Shown: positions 30,961 to 43,961, counted from the stretch's first letter. The stretch: DNA of 64,000 nucleotides from Centaurea solstitialis (GCA_030169165.1 CM058040.1:13062898-13126897), one strand, 5' to 3'. Notes: generated by a model not told the origin, from the letters alone. Translations and numbers: made by a program.

Positions 30961-31921
30961 TAGAGGTGGGCAAAAGTAGGGCCCGGGCGGGCTGGACTTT
31001 GACCGGGGCTGGGCCGGGTCGGGCCTTAAGTTTCATATATGGGCCTGTTATCTGTGGAAAAAGCCTGGATATTAAGGACCGAGCCTTGAACGGGCCTTGA
31101 AGAACCGAATGTTTTTTTCCCTCTTTTTCTAACTTATAAAACTACAATATTTTATTATAATTCCAATAAAATGATAATATAAACTAGATTTATTTTATAA
31201 TTCTAAAGTCTAAACTATAAATTACATTTATTTTATAACCTAAATCATAAACAAATTTATTTTAAATTACTAAAGCTAAACTATATAAAAAAAATACACT
31301 AAAAATACATTTATGTAATTTAAGATACATCCAAATCAAATAACACAATATTAATAAGTTTAAAAATACAAGTAACCGACTATAATTATATACAAATATT
31401 TGAGAAAATTACAATTTTGCCATTAAGTTAGGCCGGGCCGTGGGACTCAGCTTTGAACCGGGCCTTCGGGCCGGGCCTTCAAAACATTCAAAACACAGTC
31501 TGGGTTTGGACTAGCAGCCATATCCGGGCTTTGGTCGGGCCGTGTCGGGCTGGGCTTTTCATCGGGCTCGAGCGAGTTGCCCATCTCTAGGTACAAATGA
31601 TGTCAATGAGGTTGTGCAAGGTTTAGATGTGTGTGCATGGATGCAAGCATGCACACGCGAGTAGATGAAATGTGTGAATGGGTTTTTATTAATTATTTTT
31701 GATAGTTATTGTTTACTTTATTGTGTTCTTTATTCGACGAAGGTATTCTTTTTGGTTTTTTCGACCAAAACAATGGAATATTTTAATGATGCAATTGATG
31801 TGTTGAATTATCTGTCTGATGTGATTTGCAACCACATGGTGGTTACGAATGATGTCAATGTGTTTGTGCAAGGTTTAGATGTGTGTGCATGGATGCAAAC
31901 ATGCACACGTAGGTAGATGAA
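30819..31921. repeat. Old tandem duplication (about 225 bp), first unit split by a hAT element
   Basis: Unit 1 is 30819-30960 plus 31598-31680; unit 2 is about 31693-31921. Shared markers in order: 'ttgtgttctttattcgacga', 'tctgatgtgatttgca', 'gatgtcaatg', 'gtttagatgtgtgtgcatgg', 'agtagatgaaatg' type ends. Confidence 0.65.
30961..31589. mobile_element. Complete non-autonomous hAT element
   Basis: Ends TAGAGGTGGGCAA and TTGCCCATCTCTA, with the 8-bp duplication GGTACAAA at 30953-30960 and 31590-31597. TAGAGGTGGGCAA is a common plant hAT terminus. Subterminal regions are built of GGGCCGGGCC units; the middle is AT-rich. No transposase. Confidence 0.8.
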
Positions 31922-32340
31922 ATGTCCGTTCACTTGTTGAATGTGAGCAAGTGCATGCATACACTCGCGGGTAATTGAATAATGTGTATTTTGTTTGTCG
32001 TTCAAGAAAAAGTTAAATAACATGCAGTGATTTGCATGTGCATGGATGCAACTTGCAAGTATGCACACATTGACTTGTGATTCCATTTGGTGTGTTTGAG
32101 GTTGCATAATGCAAGCATGCACATATTGACATGTGCATCTTTTTGTAGGGTTTTCTTGTGCATGGATGTAAACATGAATATTTTATATATGTGTGGTTTA
32201 TTTTGATTCTGATTAAAATATTTGGATGAATTATAGTTGTTATTAGATTTATAAATTAGTTAACTAATATGTCTGTTGCTAGAATCGATCAACGAATGAG
32301 ATGAGTTAATATGGTTAATACAAATTATAGGGTTAATAAA
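31922..32340. other. Intergenic DNA with GCATGCACAC-type units
   Basis: Continues the diffuse 'gtgtgcatggatgcaa.catg' repeats of the preceding block. No gene seen. Confidence 0.35.
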
Positions 32341-32354
32341 ATGGATATTTTTAC

Positions 32355-33486
32355 AATCAAAGAGGCGTAGCTCAAGTGGCAAAAGGCTTGGGGCTAGTGG
32401 ATGGTACCATTGGTCTCAGGTTCAAACCATGGGATGGGAGTAGCACTTCGGTGATACGCAGACTTTGGGCTAGCCTTCGGGTCGGTTCGGGTCCATGTAA
32501 CGGGCATGCATGTTATCGGGCTTATTCGTGCCTGGGCGAGTCCAATCCATAGTTACCAGATTCGCGATTCGCTCCGGTACGGGAACGCGATTCACTAAAA
32601 CGGGCGAATCCGGTACGGAGGGGGTAGGTTCATTTCGGTTCGTCCGGTACGGTGTATCATAGAATCCGGTACGTTGTATCGGATTTCAAAATAAATTCTA
32701 TATGTTATGTAGCATTAAGTTAACTCTAAAAAACATATCTCATAAACTTCAAAGTTCAAAAAACATAGTTCATAATCCATAATCCAAACACGCAACACAA
32801 ACAAAAGTTACAAAACCATGAAAAACCAAACAACCAAAATACCAATTACGAAACAAAACATTACAAACAAAAACAAATAAATTGAACTAATTTTATAGTT
32901 GCCTTGGTCAAAGAAATTGAAAAACCAAACAACCACAGAGAAAGGAGAAGAAGATAGAAGACTGAAGATTGCTTTGAGAATTGATGTTTAGACAAAGAAA
33001 TTGAACTAGTTTTATAGTCGCTTTGGTCATTTGGGTAGATTTAGGTTCTAATTCAGATTCAAATTTGGTCGATTTTGGGCTTCAATTTTGATCGATTCCA
33101 AATTTCAAATTGCCGATTTTGATAAAATCAGTCAAAATTGGCAAATCAAATTGATGCGATCAGAATCAAATTGTCGATTCAAATTGATCAGAAACGAGAA
33201 TTGGAATGTTCCAAACACCGAATCAAACATCAATTGATGTGATCGGTACTTCAATTTGGTTCGATTCCATCAGCGAATTGAATCGTGTTTCCCAAATCGA
33301 TCGGTACGAAAACGTACCGCGATTGGGTACTTGGCGATCGGGACGTGATTCGTGGCCTCCCAAGCGAATCTGGTAACTATGGTCCAATCTATGTGTGGAC
33401 TGGGCCGGGTAGCCGCAGATTAGTCGGAGCTGCCCAATTAGATGTCTGGATACCGCGAGTACGTGTGTGAGAGTGACGTAAAAAAA
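32355..33486 (+). mobile_element. tRNA-derived SINE split by a TIR element
   Basis: A-box 'gtagctcaagtggc' and B-box GGTTCAAACC lie near the 5' end; the 3' end is 'gtgtgtgagagtgacgtaaa' with an A run. The flanking duplication is ATGGATATTTTTAC (32341-32354) versus ATGGATTTTTTAC (33487-33499). Removing the insert 32547-33382 and one copy of its 6-bp duplication leaves about 290 bp, a normal plant SINE length. Not a tRNA gene: box spacing fits but no cloverleaf forms. Confidence 0.75.
32547..33382. mobile_element. TIR DNA element nested in the SINE
   Basis: Perfect 19-bp inverted ends CCATAGTTACCAGATTCGC and a 6-bp duplication TCCAAT (32541-32546, 33383-33388). Subterminal sequence repeats CGGTACG and GCGAATC; the middle has several 'tcaaattgatcg' units. 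836 bp, no open frame of note. Superfamily unclear: 6 bp is unusual for hAT (8) or Mutator (9). Confidence 0.75.
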
Positions 33487-33499
33487 ATGGATTTTTTAC

Positions 33500-35236
33500 T
33501 CTAAAAAAATGATTCCTTACCATATCCTTTTATACTTTCGGATCTTAGCTTCTATGTAGATATTAGAATAATATGAAACTAGTTAAACAATTTACATCCA
33601 TTCATTACGTCTCTTTTTTCATATAAGGCCACCATAGATTTTTCCCTTATTTCATTTCGAATTCATACACTCACAATTATTAAAATATCATTCAATCGGC
33701 AATTCATTAGCATTCGAATATCTTGTAGATATTCAGGGCATCATGATTTTAGTTGGTATGCAAAGCCTATGGTTTAACAAATAAACATATTTACTTAATT
33801 CCTTCATTTAGTATCCTTTTTTCCATTATAGGCCTCACCAACCAATCTTTCATTTGAGATTCTAGGCCCAAACAATTAGATAAAAAATATTCAAACCAAC
33901 TTCATAATTACACGAATTCTCATCTCTGTAACTTCACCAATACATGATTTTTAGTTGAGTTTTCAGTATTTTCAACAAAATAATCAACTATTTCTTCAAT
34001 TCGATTTTGAGTATTTTCAACAAAATCATTGGGATTTTCCATCACATTTTCATGTCGAACAAAATATCTTTTTAACCAACTCAGTAAAATTGAGTAATTT
34101 CTTGCTATTTTTTCTTTCTTTTTCTATTTGTGCACGTGATGGTTGTTGAGATTAAGGGAACATGTTTAATGTCCTCTAAAAAATAAACCAAAAAAAAAAC
34201 CCAAATAGTAGTCGAGCATAGAGCATAGAAGGATAAAACTTGGATTAAGATTGTCCTCGCTTCATTTTTCAAATTGACATTAGTATACAACATACTACAG
34301 GCCATCTCCCAAATTATTAAACCGAAAACCGAAAGGTCAAAACTAATAATCTATAAAATTTTGATGCCCCTTAGGCTTTGATACCCTTATATGGTGGCAC
34401 GTGTAGTGTTGCACGGGGCCTGGCCATTGATTTTTATGATAATCTATGTTATTTAATTAATGGACCTAATTTTGTTATAGAATAACATGTGCGTCCTGAA
34501 TGTTATTACCGTATATCATATTTCCCATTAGTGTTAATGAAAAATATTTGCATGAATATGGAGAATAACAAAAAAGAATATGTTTCCCAGGGTGTAATGA
34601 ATCAGTCGTGTGTAGTGTACTTCATTATAATCTAGTTTTATACACAATAACATATGCAGACATGAATGGTATTACCATAGATCATTTTTCCCAAGTGATG
34701 TTAATGAAACATATTTGCAAGAATATATGATTCAATGATAATTGTGTACATGTGTTCAATCAATCAATGTTGTGTATTGTACTTCATGATAACCAAAGTT
34801 AATTCAGGAACATGAGTTTGGTATAGAATAACATGTGCATACATGAATGTTATTTTCATGTATTATTTTTCCAAACTTTTGTTCATGAAACATATTTTCA
34901 TGAATACAGGAATTAATAGGTTTGGTGTTAATGAATCCAACTTTAATGATTAAGTATTAATTACAAAAAAAAAAAAAAAAAACTAAAAAAGTACATGAAA
35001 CCTATAAGATTTTAGAATGATATGCATAGAATCTCGTTCATTAGACCCAACATGTATTACCCTTCAATACTGATTAAGTTCCATCATACATGACTCCGCA
35101 GTAGGGGTGAAGGGAAAGGGTAATTTGTATTTTTGGCATTTCGCCGTTGGAGAATACTGACATGACTTGTTAAACACCGATAAGGACTATTTAGAGGTTT
35201 GACCATTGGCATTAATGCAATGTTAATCATTTTCTC
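33500..35236. other. AT-rich intergenic DNA
   Basis: Apart from the tandem repeat at 34477-34985 and a poly-A run near 34966-34982, nothing recognisable. No coding signal. Confidence 0.4.
34477..34985. repeat. Three degenerate tandem units of about 170 bp
   Basis: Units start near 34477, 34645 and 34822 with 'atagaataacatgtgc' or a variant, then 'atgaatgttatta', 'ttaatgaaacatatttgcatg' type blocks, then a 'tgtgtattgtacttcat' block. The period is close to a nucleosome repeat, as in satellites, but only three copies are present. Confidence 0.55.
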
Positions 35237-36208
35237 TAAGGCTATCACTACCCGAGCCCTCTGAGACCTCTGCCACATCTGCACCACATTAGCGCCACAT
35301 TAACTTTACCATAAACCCACTATATAACCCTCTGGAAACCTTTCTATTGGTACCCGAACCCTCCGAGCCAAATACCCAATACAATTATAAAAAAAGGAGT
35401 GTGAGAGGGAGAAGAGCCAGTAGGTCGCCGTGGCCACACCACTAGCCTCAACTCGCCCAAGCCACAAGTACTCAGTCCGCCCAGCCTGGGTCACCGGTAC
35501 TCATAGCCTAAGGTGTCATATCAGTTTTGCAACAAACCTTCCACATCAATACAAGACCATACACATTTCTAAAGTGAACTTCTACAACTACTTTATAATT
35601 TATATTTAAATATTTTTTTAATTTATAATAGCACAGAAATACTAAATATGATTTTTTATAATATAAATAATTGATTAATTATAATAAATACTTTAATAAA
35701 AAAGTTAATATTTAATATTAAACATAAATTAATTAAATGAATATGTATAATTATTTTATAAAAAAATTCACTAAAAATAAAATAACATTATTAATTTAAT
35801 GAAAATCTTATAATATTAACTTTGTAAACTTTGAAAGACCGACCTTGCATATTTTTTTATCCACATGATAATGTTAGTATGTTACATGACTTAGGTCGTG
35901 CGTAGCGATCACCTGGGCTCGGCGGGCTCAAGGCCGGTGGGTTGGCAGGCTCGGCTACGCCACCAGCGGGCCGAGCGGCGTCAGGCTCACGCGGTGTGGC
36001 CACACCGCTCCCAACCGCTGTGTTGTGTGTGTGGTGTGTGGTGTGCGTGGTGTGTTTTAATTAATTAAATAATTAAAAAATGAGAGGGTTATGAGGGTTC
36101 AGGTACTGAACATATAGGTTTTAGAGGACTCGTTGTGAGTTTATGCAAAAGCTTATGTGACGTAAATATGACAATGAGGCTCGAAGGACTCGAGTACTCG
36201 TGGTCTTA
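35237..36208. mobile_element. Harbinger-like MITE, CCACATCAGC family, expanded copy
   Basis: Left end TAAGGCTATCACTACCCGAG; right end on the other strand TAAGACCACGAGTACTCGAG. Contains 'cgccacattaactttaccat' as in its relatives, an AT-rich core, and a GGCTCGGCGGGCTC-type GC-rich block (35900-36000). Target duplication not clean. Confidence 0.5.
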
Positions 36209-37227
36209 TAAAATGCATGAAAGATGCTATTAACGGAAAGTAGATCCATTTTGGTTATTGACCAACCAATAAATATACCCGGCCAATGAAATTTGAAACA
36301 ATCGACTATTCTCTCAGTTTTCAAGTTTCACATGCCAATGATTCCTTTTGTCATTGCCTAATGACATTACTCATTTTTTCTTTGTCTTTTCTGTTTCTTT
36401 CATGGGCTTCAACTTTTTGGGTTTTTTAAAGACACAAAGAAATGAGATATTTGTCTTTGAATCTGTTTTTCATATAAATAAATAAAGCATTCATCTTTCT
36501 AAAATTTCTTAACCTAAAATAGTTATCTAAAACTAGTTGGATTGAGTTAAAAAAAAAAAAAGGCTAAACCGGTTTTACTGTTCCTAAATTTTTATGTCAT
36601 TTAGACCTCTTGCCAGCTCTAACGTCGGTTTCTATCACCACCTTTTGCTTGTCTCATCAATCTCACCTTTTTTGACTTTCTATTTTCTATTTTTTTATTT
36701 TTGATTCTCCATCTCTTTCGACATGTTTACTTCGGTCTGCCTTGGGCTTGTCGTTGGTGTTTAACTCTGCTTTGGGTGTTTTTTTGCCCTTTTTCTTGTT
36801 TTATAATATTGCCGGTTTTCCTTCAAAAGAAGAAAGATAAAACAAGATCAAAAAGAGGGATATCGATAACAGGGGCAACGATGACAATGGGGTTCTATAA
36901 GGAAAGGAGTGGCGAGGGGGAGCGAAGCAATTGTCTGCAAAGTGTTTGAATGGCATAGAGTTTATGTACGTTATTTATTCAAAAAATATTCAAAGGCTTA
37001 ATCATATAAAATAAGAAAGTTTAATAGTTATTCTATTCAAAAAATATTTCATAAACTCATTCTATTAAAACGATTTCTTTGGGTTTTTCTAAACTTTTTA
37101 TTTCGTTGGAATTTTTTTTTTTACTAAAACAACTTATTCCCGTTATACCATCATTTGTTTATAATAAATAGGAGACTTCACCCATTTATAGATATCATCG
37201 GTTGCCATCTCTCATCTTGCAACACCT
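36209..37227. other. Intergenic DNA, nothing recognised
   Basis: AT-rich with short homopolymers. An 82-codon frame at 36701-36949 has no family resemblance and unconvincing composition. Confidence 0.4.
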
Positions 37228-37561
37228 AAGACCATCAACATCGGTAGACTTCCTTGCCAATCGCTACATCAGTTTTCCACTATCTTACTCAAACCAATCC
37301 AATCTTTACCCATTCATCCACACTCATACCAATCTAAATAATTAATAAATAAAAAAAAGAAAAGAAGAGAGAGAAGAAGAGAGAGATGGAGAGAAAGGAG
37401 AGAGAGAGGGTGGGGTGGGGTGGGGTGGTCTAACGAGTTGGCAACACCACACCGATTTTGGTCCTTGCCGATCGGCCTCGGCGGTGTTGCCGATGGTACC
37501 TATCGGCAAAAGCCCTTTGCCGAGCCCTTGCCGATTGCCATTTGCCAATGGGGATGGTCTT
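37228..37561. mobile_element. Harbinger-like MITE, CCACATCAGC family
   Basis: Ends AAGACCATCAACATCGG and, on the other strand, AAGACCATCCCCATTGG. Family block 'gctacatcagttttccacta', a purine-rich centre (GAGAGA), then CCGATTGCC units. Clean target duplication not found. Confidence 0.5.
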
Positions 37562-37900
37562 GCTAACATTATAATTTAAATATTCTTTTTGCAAGATTTC
37601 GATTGAAATTGTAAAAAAATGTGTTAGTTTTTACCTTGTGGATTTTAGAGCACTCCATACAGTCTACCATATTTATTTTTGAACAAACCGAAATGCAAAA
37701 ATAAAATTTGAACTTGATAACCTGTGTTACTATAACGTGGGGCTCCCATATCACTCCACACAATGACACAAACACAATCTACCAAATTTTTGTTTTTGTC
37801 TTGTTGACTGATTTGATGGGCCTGTCAATGTGGGCCATGATAAAAAACGAACATTATTAATGGCGAAATTTATTTGGAATGAAGGATGCAACTTACAGTC
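37562..37900. other. Intergenic DNA, nothing recognised
   Basis: Short spacer between two MITEs. No coding or repeat signal. Confidence 0.35.
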
Positions 37901-38418
37901 TAGTAATGGCCAAACCCAATCGGTATAACCGGCCCGGTCGGTTAATCGATATCTAGTTTAGCGCGTAACCAGTTATAACTTGCGCGTCTGGTAACCGGTT
38001 ATTACCACCAGTTAAGGATTTTCCGGTTTTTTGCATAACCGGTTATGATCGATAACCGATTTTTTGAAAAAATAGTTTTTTTTTATATTTAAGTGATGTA
38101 TTTTTTGTATATGATTAATGTACTTAGTTTAAAAGTATAACAAAATGTATTTTTAAAGTAATTTGAAAGACCCAAAACTTATTTATTTTAAAAGTTTATA
38201 GCATTAATTATTAATTTTATTAAAAAATAGTAAAAATAAATAAGCCTCAAATGATCTTAACCGGTTATAACTGGTCAAAGTTAATCGGTTAAAAATAACC
38301 TTGACCAGTTATATCCCAACCGGTTACGGCTTAATCGGTTAAGCTAGTGTATTGTTATTAACCACACCGGTCGGTAACCGGTTATAACTGGCCCGTAACC
38401 AAGATTTGGCCTCCACTA
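37901..38418. mobile_element. hAT-like MITE with ACCGGTTATAAC subterminal repeats
   Basis: Ends TAGTAATGGCCAAACC and, on the other strand, TAGTGGAGGCCAAATC. At least eight ACCGGTTATAAC-like units in both orientations cluster toward the ends. Flanks share ACTTACA but offset by three bases, so the duplication is imperfect. Confidence 0.6.
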
Positions 38419-38624
38419 ACTTACACCACTATTGATTGAGATTAATTTGAATTTGCCTCAGAAAATTCAACCCAAACCTATTTATTTTCATGTCAGGTTT
38501 GTGTCTTGGTCGAGAATTATCATCCTTACCAAATATGAAAAGAAAAGGGTATATAAACCTAACTATAGTCAGGTTTAGGGTTAAGGGAAACTAACTTTGC
38601 CTCCCTCCTCCCTCTCCTCTCTTA

Positions 38625-38866
38625 GGCCATGAGTACCCAACTCTTCCAACCCCACTGCCACATCAGCTTTTCTCCAACCCTTTCATTAACTCTCTGGAAC
38701 CCTTTCTGATTAGTACCCAACTCTTCCAACCCTCCCATACACAACACATACAAAAGATTGCGGTGTGGCATACCCGTTCAAGCTGCCGGCGTACCGGCTG
38801 CCCGCCCAGCTCGCCAGCCAGGCGGGTTGGAAGCCGCTCAACCAGAGCGCCCGCTACTCACGGCCT
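38625..38866. mobile_element. PIF/Harbinger-like MITE, CCACATCAGC family, with TTA duplication
   Basis: Ends GGCCATGAGTACCCAA and, on the other strand, GGCCGTGAGTAGCGGG, with TTA directly outside both (38622-38624, 38867-38869). Interior 'tgccacatcagcttttctcc'. The best-defined copy of this family in the window. Confidence 0.7.
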
Positions 38867-38869
38867 TAT

Positions 38870-41800
38870 GAGCCAAACACACACACACACAACATAATCA
38901 TCTTTTCTCTTGTATGATTTTGATTCTAGGGCTACCAACCACTTCAACCAGAAATTAATTTTGAGTTAATATCCCTTGAAAACACCTTGTGGTTGGTTTT
39001 ATGCTTCTACTACATATGCGTTGGATTTGTGCCATTATGGGTTTTACGGTTCCATTTGTTTTATATATACTTTTGTTTAATGTTTATCTTCAAAGCAACT
39101 ACAATTATTAAGTGTGCAATTTGTTTTCAATATATAGAAATTAGGTACAAAGGTATTAAAAAGAAGGTGGTTGGTTATTTATTTATATACTTCAAACATG
39201 GAAATTAGGCTAGGATGGAATGAGATGATAGTCGTAGTTATTTCAAGAAATTGGGTTAGAAATGGGGGGTTAGATAAGGCTTGAGAGATTATCGTGAGAA
39301 GATATAATATAATATGGTGGGATTTTATTTACTTTTTATTTTTGAAGTAATATGGTGAGATTATTATGTTGTATTGTTGATGCAAAACTAATTTGTAAAC
39401 TTGAAACTAAAAATAATTTAGCATTAACCATAAGTAGAGTCAGGTTAATTTATGCGACAATATTAACCAAACTAGACATAAAAATGGTCGAATTAAGTGT
39501 GTTTAGATCAAAATCATGTAAATTGCATGAGATTCATGTGACTTTGTTGGCGACGTTAGATCATAGCCCAAGTCACTCACTCACCCTTGCAATGGTTGTG
39601 TTTTTTAATCACATGTAAAATTACATGTAATGTTGCAGTTTTCTTGTTTTCTTGTTATCTTGTTTTGACTTTGTTCTTGTTTGATCCCTTCTCTTAGTAA
39701 GTAGTTTTCACATACTTAATAAGTTTTTTAAAAGCTTTTAGTCAAATGCTTTATAATATAGTATTGAAAAAGGATATGGAACGAGTTTTAATCGACTTAA
39801 AGGGAAACCCTTGATAGAGAAAACTTGTTTTTCTCATCTTCTATAAATACATGTGACCATAGTTTTTCTCCAAGTATCCTGCCTAGAACCACAAGGATGA
39901 AAGCCACCTCCATCTCGATGCAAGACGCAAATAAAATTGATTAGTTAACGTGGGTGTGATGGACAACAATTCGTGAATGGTTACGACTTGAATCCTCCGT
40001 AAAGAACTATCCTAAAGAACTCATGACTAAAAAAGATATGATTTTGGATTACGTTTGGAGTTATGATTTGAATTGTTTATGACCTGCAACCTAACATCTC
40101 ATTCAACCTTAAAATTTATAGAATTTTCTTTTCTAGTAACATTTAGCATAAATTCCTTATTTGTTTTTTTTCAACAACAATATTGTTAAAAATTTATGTT
40201 GATTTTAGTTATTATTTTTTTAATCCTATTAGCTAGTAACCAACTTAATAATTTTAACAATATCTTATATCACTTAATTAATTATGGATAAATGAAATAT
40301 TATACTTTAAAAATATTATATATATGGTGAGTTAAGCATCCAAAGTGGAACCAACAATACCACAAGTTAACGCGTTTATTCATTGATTGATTTGATTGAG
40401 GGATTAAGTGCTTCTCACACGGTGAAGATTGTGTTAGGAAATCAATTACACTTTTAGGTTATATTCCATTATTTAAAAAATAAGTAAATCATCTATCAAT
40501 AAATATTATATTTTGCTGGTAAAATATTCATAACTGAAAGCACAAATATGCATATAAATAACTAGCATCATCAATACCTACCCGTTGTATACGAGGCCGG
40601 CAAGTAAAATAGTATGAAGAATTACATATTGTAATAACAATAATGGCACTACTTGGAACATCGTAATGATCATACTGGCCTCACGATCATTGTTGATGAG
40701 GAAATTTAAATCATTATGTATCACTAGCAGCAGGTGCACGGTGCTCTGTTGAGCATGAGCTCAAGACCTCTTTTCTAAACACCCGCCATCTTATCATGCA
40801 ACGATATTAATAGATATAAATCACGAGCCTTATACTAAATTTTTTTGCCGACATGAATAGCCTTATATGTGCATCTTATTGACTCATAAACACACATAGA
40901 CACACTCACTCACACATATAAGTGATTAAGCACAAAGATAAAGTAAAATATGGTTACAATAAAATCTAATTTATTAGTTGCAGAAAATGATTGAGTTTTT
41001 TAATTGACTTTTTTTATAGGATTAAGTTTATAAAACTAAACAAAATGATCAATTTTGTTATATATGAAAATGTTACAGTAAGTTTATAGGAGACTTTTGA
41101 ACATATTAAGAAGTTATCTATAACATTTTTATATTCAAGTGTCATACAAGTTATTTTATGGGACATTATTTTATTAGATGTCTTATAAACAAAAGTGTCT
41201 TATAAAAAGATGTTTTATATATAGGATACTTTTCAAAAATCCTATAAAATAATTAATATGACACTATATTTGATAAATGTTCTAAAAACTAATAGATTCG
41301 TCCAAAAATGTCTCAAAGAACTTTTTGTAACATTTTTAGACAAGACATCTTATATTATGGCTTTATAAACACGTTGATCTCTATGAATTTCTTTTGTAGA
41401 CAGACTATAAAATGGCCTTATTTCGTTCTTTTAAGTCGTATAAAACATTATATTATATATGACACATTTTTAGCATCCTATAATTAAATATATGAAATCT
41501 ATACATACATCTTACTCTTATATATCATACTTTGAATGAGATAATTGAGTGTATTTGATTTTTTTTTCTCAATTATTGATTAAATTAAGATGCTACAACA
41601 CTATTTTATTTTAAAAAGTAGTTATGTCTCTTTTTGTCTCATCGAGTCTACATAAGAAAGCATCTGAAACCATTAGCCAAGCAAGACGTATGAGACATAG
41701 ACCAAACGAGCATCTGCTAATTAATTTAGTTTAAATATTTAAATAAGTTACACTATAGAAGATACATAATCACCAAGTCACATTTGATATTTGTAACTCC

Positions 41801-43657
41801 AACTTTTGATCTTTTATTATTCAAAATTACAATGACCAAGTCACACTTCAACCTCTCATTATTAAGAAGCAAGAGTAAACTATAATTATATATCTTCATG
41901 TTTCGTTTTGCTTTGAAAGTGTGATCTCTGATCACTAACTAATTAACTTCATTAACAATCTCATTAGAATAAGAGATATTTTAATCTATTTATCTTTTTT
42001 GAGCAAGAACGCCAATGAGACGCTAGTGATCCTTTTGATTTGGTCCTTTGTGTGTCTATATTATACATTTCTGTATTGTATGTATGTAAATATAAGGGAT
42101 AGATCAAATGCAGACCATCCTACTTTGAGCAAACTATCGATTTTATTGGTAAAATCAATAACATTGTTTATGAAATTGTTTCATCTAATAAAATGACAAC
42201 ATATGAAAGAATTTCATTGGAATGAGAAAATGAAAGAAAAAAGTTCATATTTATATAAAAAAAACACAAGGATATCAAGCAATTCATAAAAAATATAATG
42301 ATTATGTACAACAATTTTATTAAATTAAATAATAAAATCAATAGCTTGTACAATTTGTACAAAATTCTTGTAATTTGTATTTAAGACCACCCCCATATAT
42401 ATAGGGTCAGGTTCCAATTATTATTGAATTATCATTATTTTTTCTTTCATTTGTTGTTATTTTTTTCTTCAATATATTATTATTAATATTTACATTATAT
42501 ATATATAACAAATAGTTTAAATAATTTTAGTAATAATGAATTTTTTTAATTTCTTTTAGAATTTTATTTTAGTAATGTAATGTATTATATTAGGATGACC
42601 TTACACATACCTTTTATATATTTATTTTCAAAAACCAAGTCATAAAATAAAATAATTTTGTTTCAACAAACTCAGATATCATCTTAAAGGGTTTTTAAAA
42701 AAAATGTTATGTGATCGAAAATAGTAGTATTTTTTTAAACATAATAGTAGTATTTTTTTTTATTATACTTATACAATAATAATAATTGTTGTTAAAATAC
42801 TGATAGTATCTAATAATAAAAGATTAAAAAACCCTAATAATAATAATAATAAGTTAACAATTAAAAATAATATAGATTTATTAATGGTGTTTGAAATACC
42901 AAAATTAAATAAACACATAATTACTATAGAATTAACCAACATATTTTATTTACATAATATTTATAATGTTTATCAAATAAAGAAATAAAAAAGGACCATC
43001 TAATTTAAATAATTAATTAAAAGTAAAAAATAAAAAAATCGAAATGAAATAAATGCTCATGTATTTTGGAAAAAATTAATTAAAAATCAAAATAAAGAAT
43101 AAAATGAAAATAAAATAAATTCTAGTGAAACCAAGTCAAGGACAATTAATCAAAGTTGGCTCTTTCTAACTTTCCATTGATGCAACACCCTTTTTCCAAT
43201 AAGACCTAACATAGAGTAGGTTGCTTTTGAAAATAGTCTAAGGTATATTTGAAAATACAATTTTCTTTTACTGTAGTTCCGTTAAGTTAGTTGTTACGTG
43301 ATTAATTATTGTTTTCGCTAAAAGTTCATCGAGTTTACATATGAACATGTTCAAGTTTATTTTGGAGTCTTGAATAAATTTGGATATTTTTTGTTTAATT
43401 TGATCTTATTATTTGAAGTTAATTGAGACCTGTAATCTTGAATCGTCATACTTTAGGTTTTAATCGTTTTGATACACTAAATGGAACAAACGGAAGTACA
43501 ATACATACAATAACTTTTCGTGACAATTTGGATACACTTTCGTGATGTAAATCATACTTTCAACTAAGAGTGATACAATCTCAGGAAAAAAAAAGAGAAA
43601 TAAGGGACTGGGAGAATGGGAGGAGATAAACAAAAAGTTGGTTTGGAAGAATACTAT
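38870..43657. other. AT-rich intergenic DNA
   Basis: 41000-41420 resembles the CACTA-like element of kinesin intron 12 (repeated 'gtcttataa', 'gttacagtaagtttata'). The remainder is strongly AT-rich with no coding or RNA signal. Small frames such as 38987-39208 and 39352-39618 are not supported. Confidence 0.4.
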
Positions 43658-43961
43658 GGCTATATTTGGCAAAAATAAGCTAGCTTATAAGCTAGTCTAA
43701 AACCTGTAGCAGAAGCTAGCATTTTGAAACGCTACTTTGAGTAGCTTTTGAAGAGCCTTTTGTAGTTTTTTCCAATTATACCTTATTAATATTTTGAGTT
43801 TACACAATATTAATTATTAGATTCAAAGATACCCTTTTGGTTATTTTACATACTCATAAGCTAGTTTTTGGGAAAAATAATTTATTCATAAGTTAGCTTA
43901 TCAGCTACTAGCAAGCTTATCAATTAACAACTAACTTATCAGCTAGTTTGCCAAATATAGC
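43658..43961. mobile_element. Tourist/Harbinger-like MITE (TTTGGCAAACTAGCT family)
   Basis: Ends GGCTATATTTGGCAAA and, on the other strand, GCTATATTTGGCAAACTAGC. Interior 'ttataagctagtct', 'gagccttttgtagttttttc', 'ggttattttacata' as in the other copies. 304 bp. Confidence 0.65.

Larger units (their letters stand above)
26193..31181. repeat. Duplicated block, copy B
   Basis: Base 26193 aligns with 18872, and 31181 with 26092, the last base before the gap. Same order of Stowaway, Harbinger-like element, exons and hAT element. Lacks the LTR retrotransposon; small indels elsewhere. Confidence 0.9.

Noticed and set aside
32360..32420. tRNA gene
   Set aside because: A- and B-boxes are present, but there is no acceptor stem or cloverleaf, and a 3' A tail with target duplication shows a SINE.
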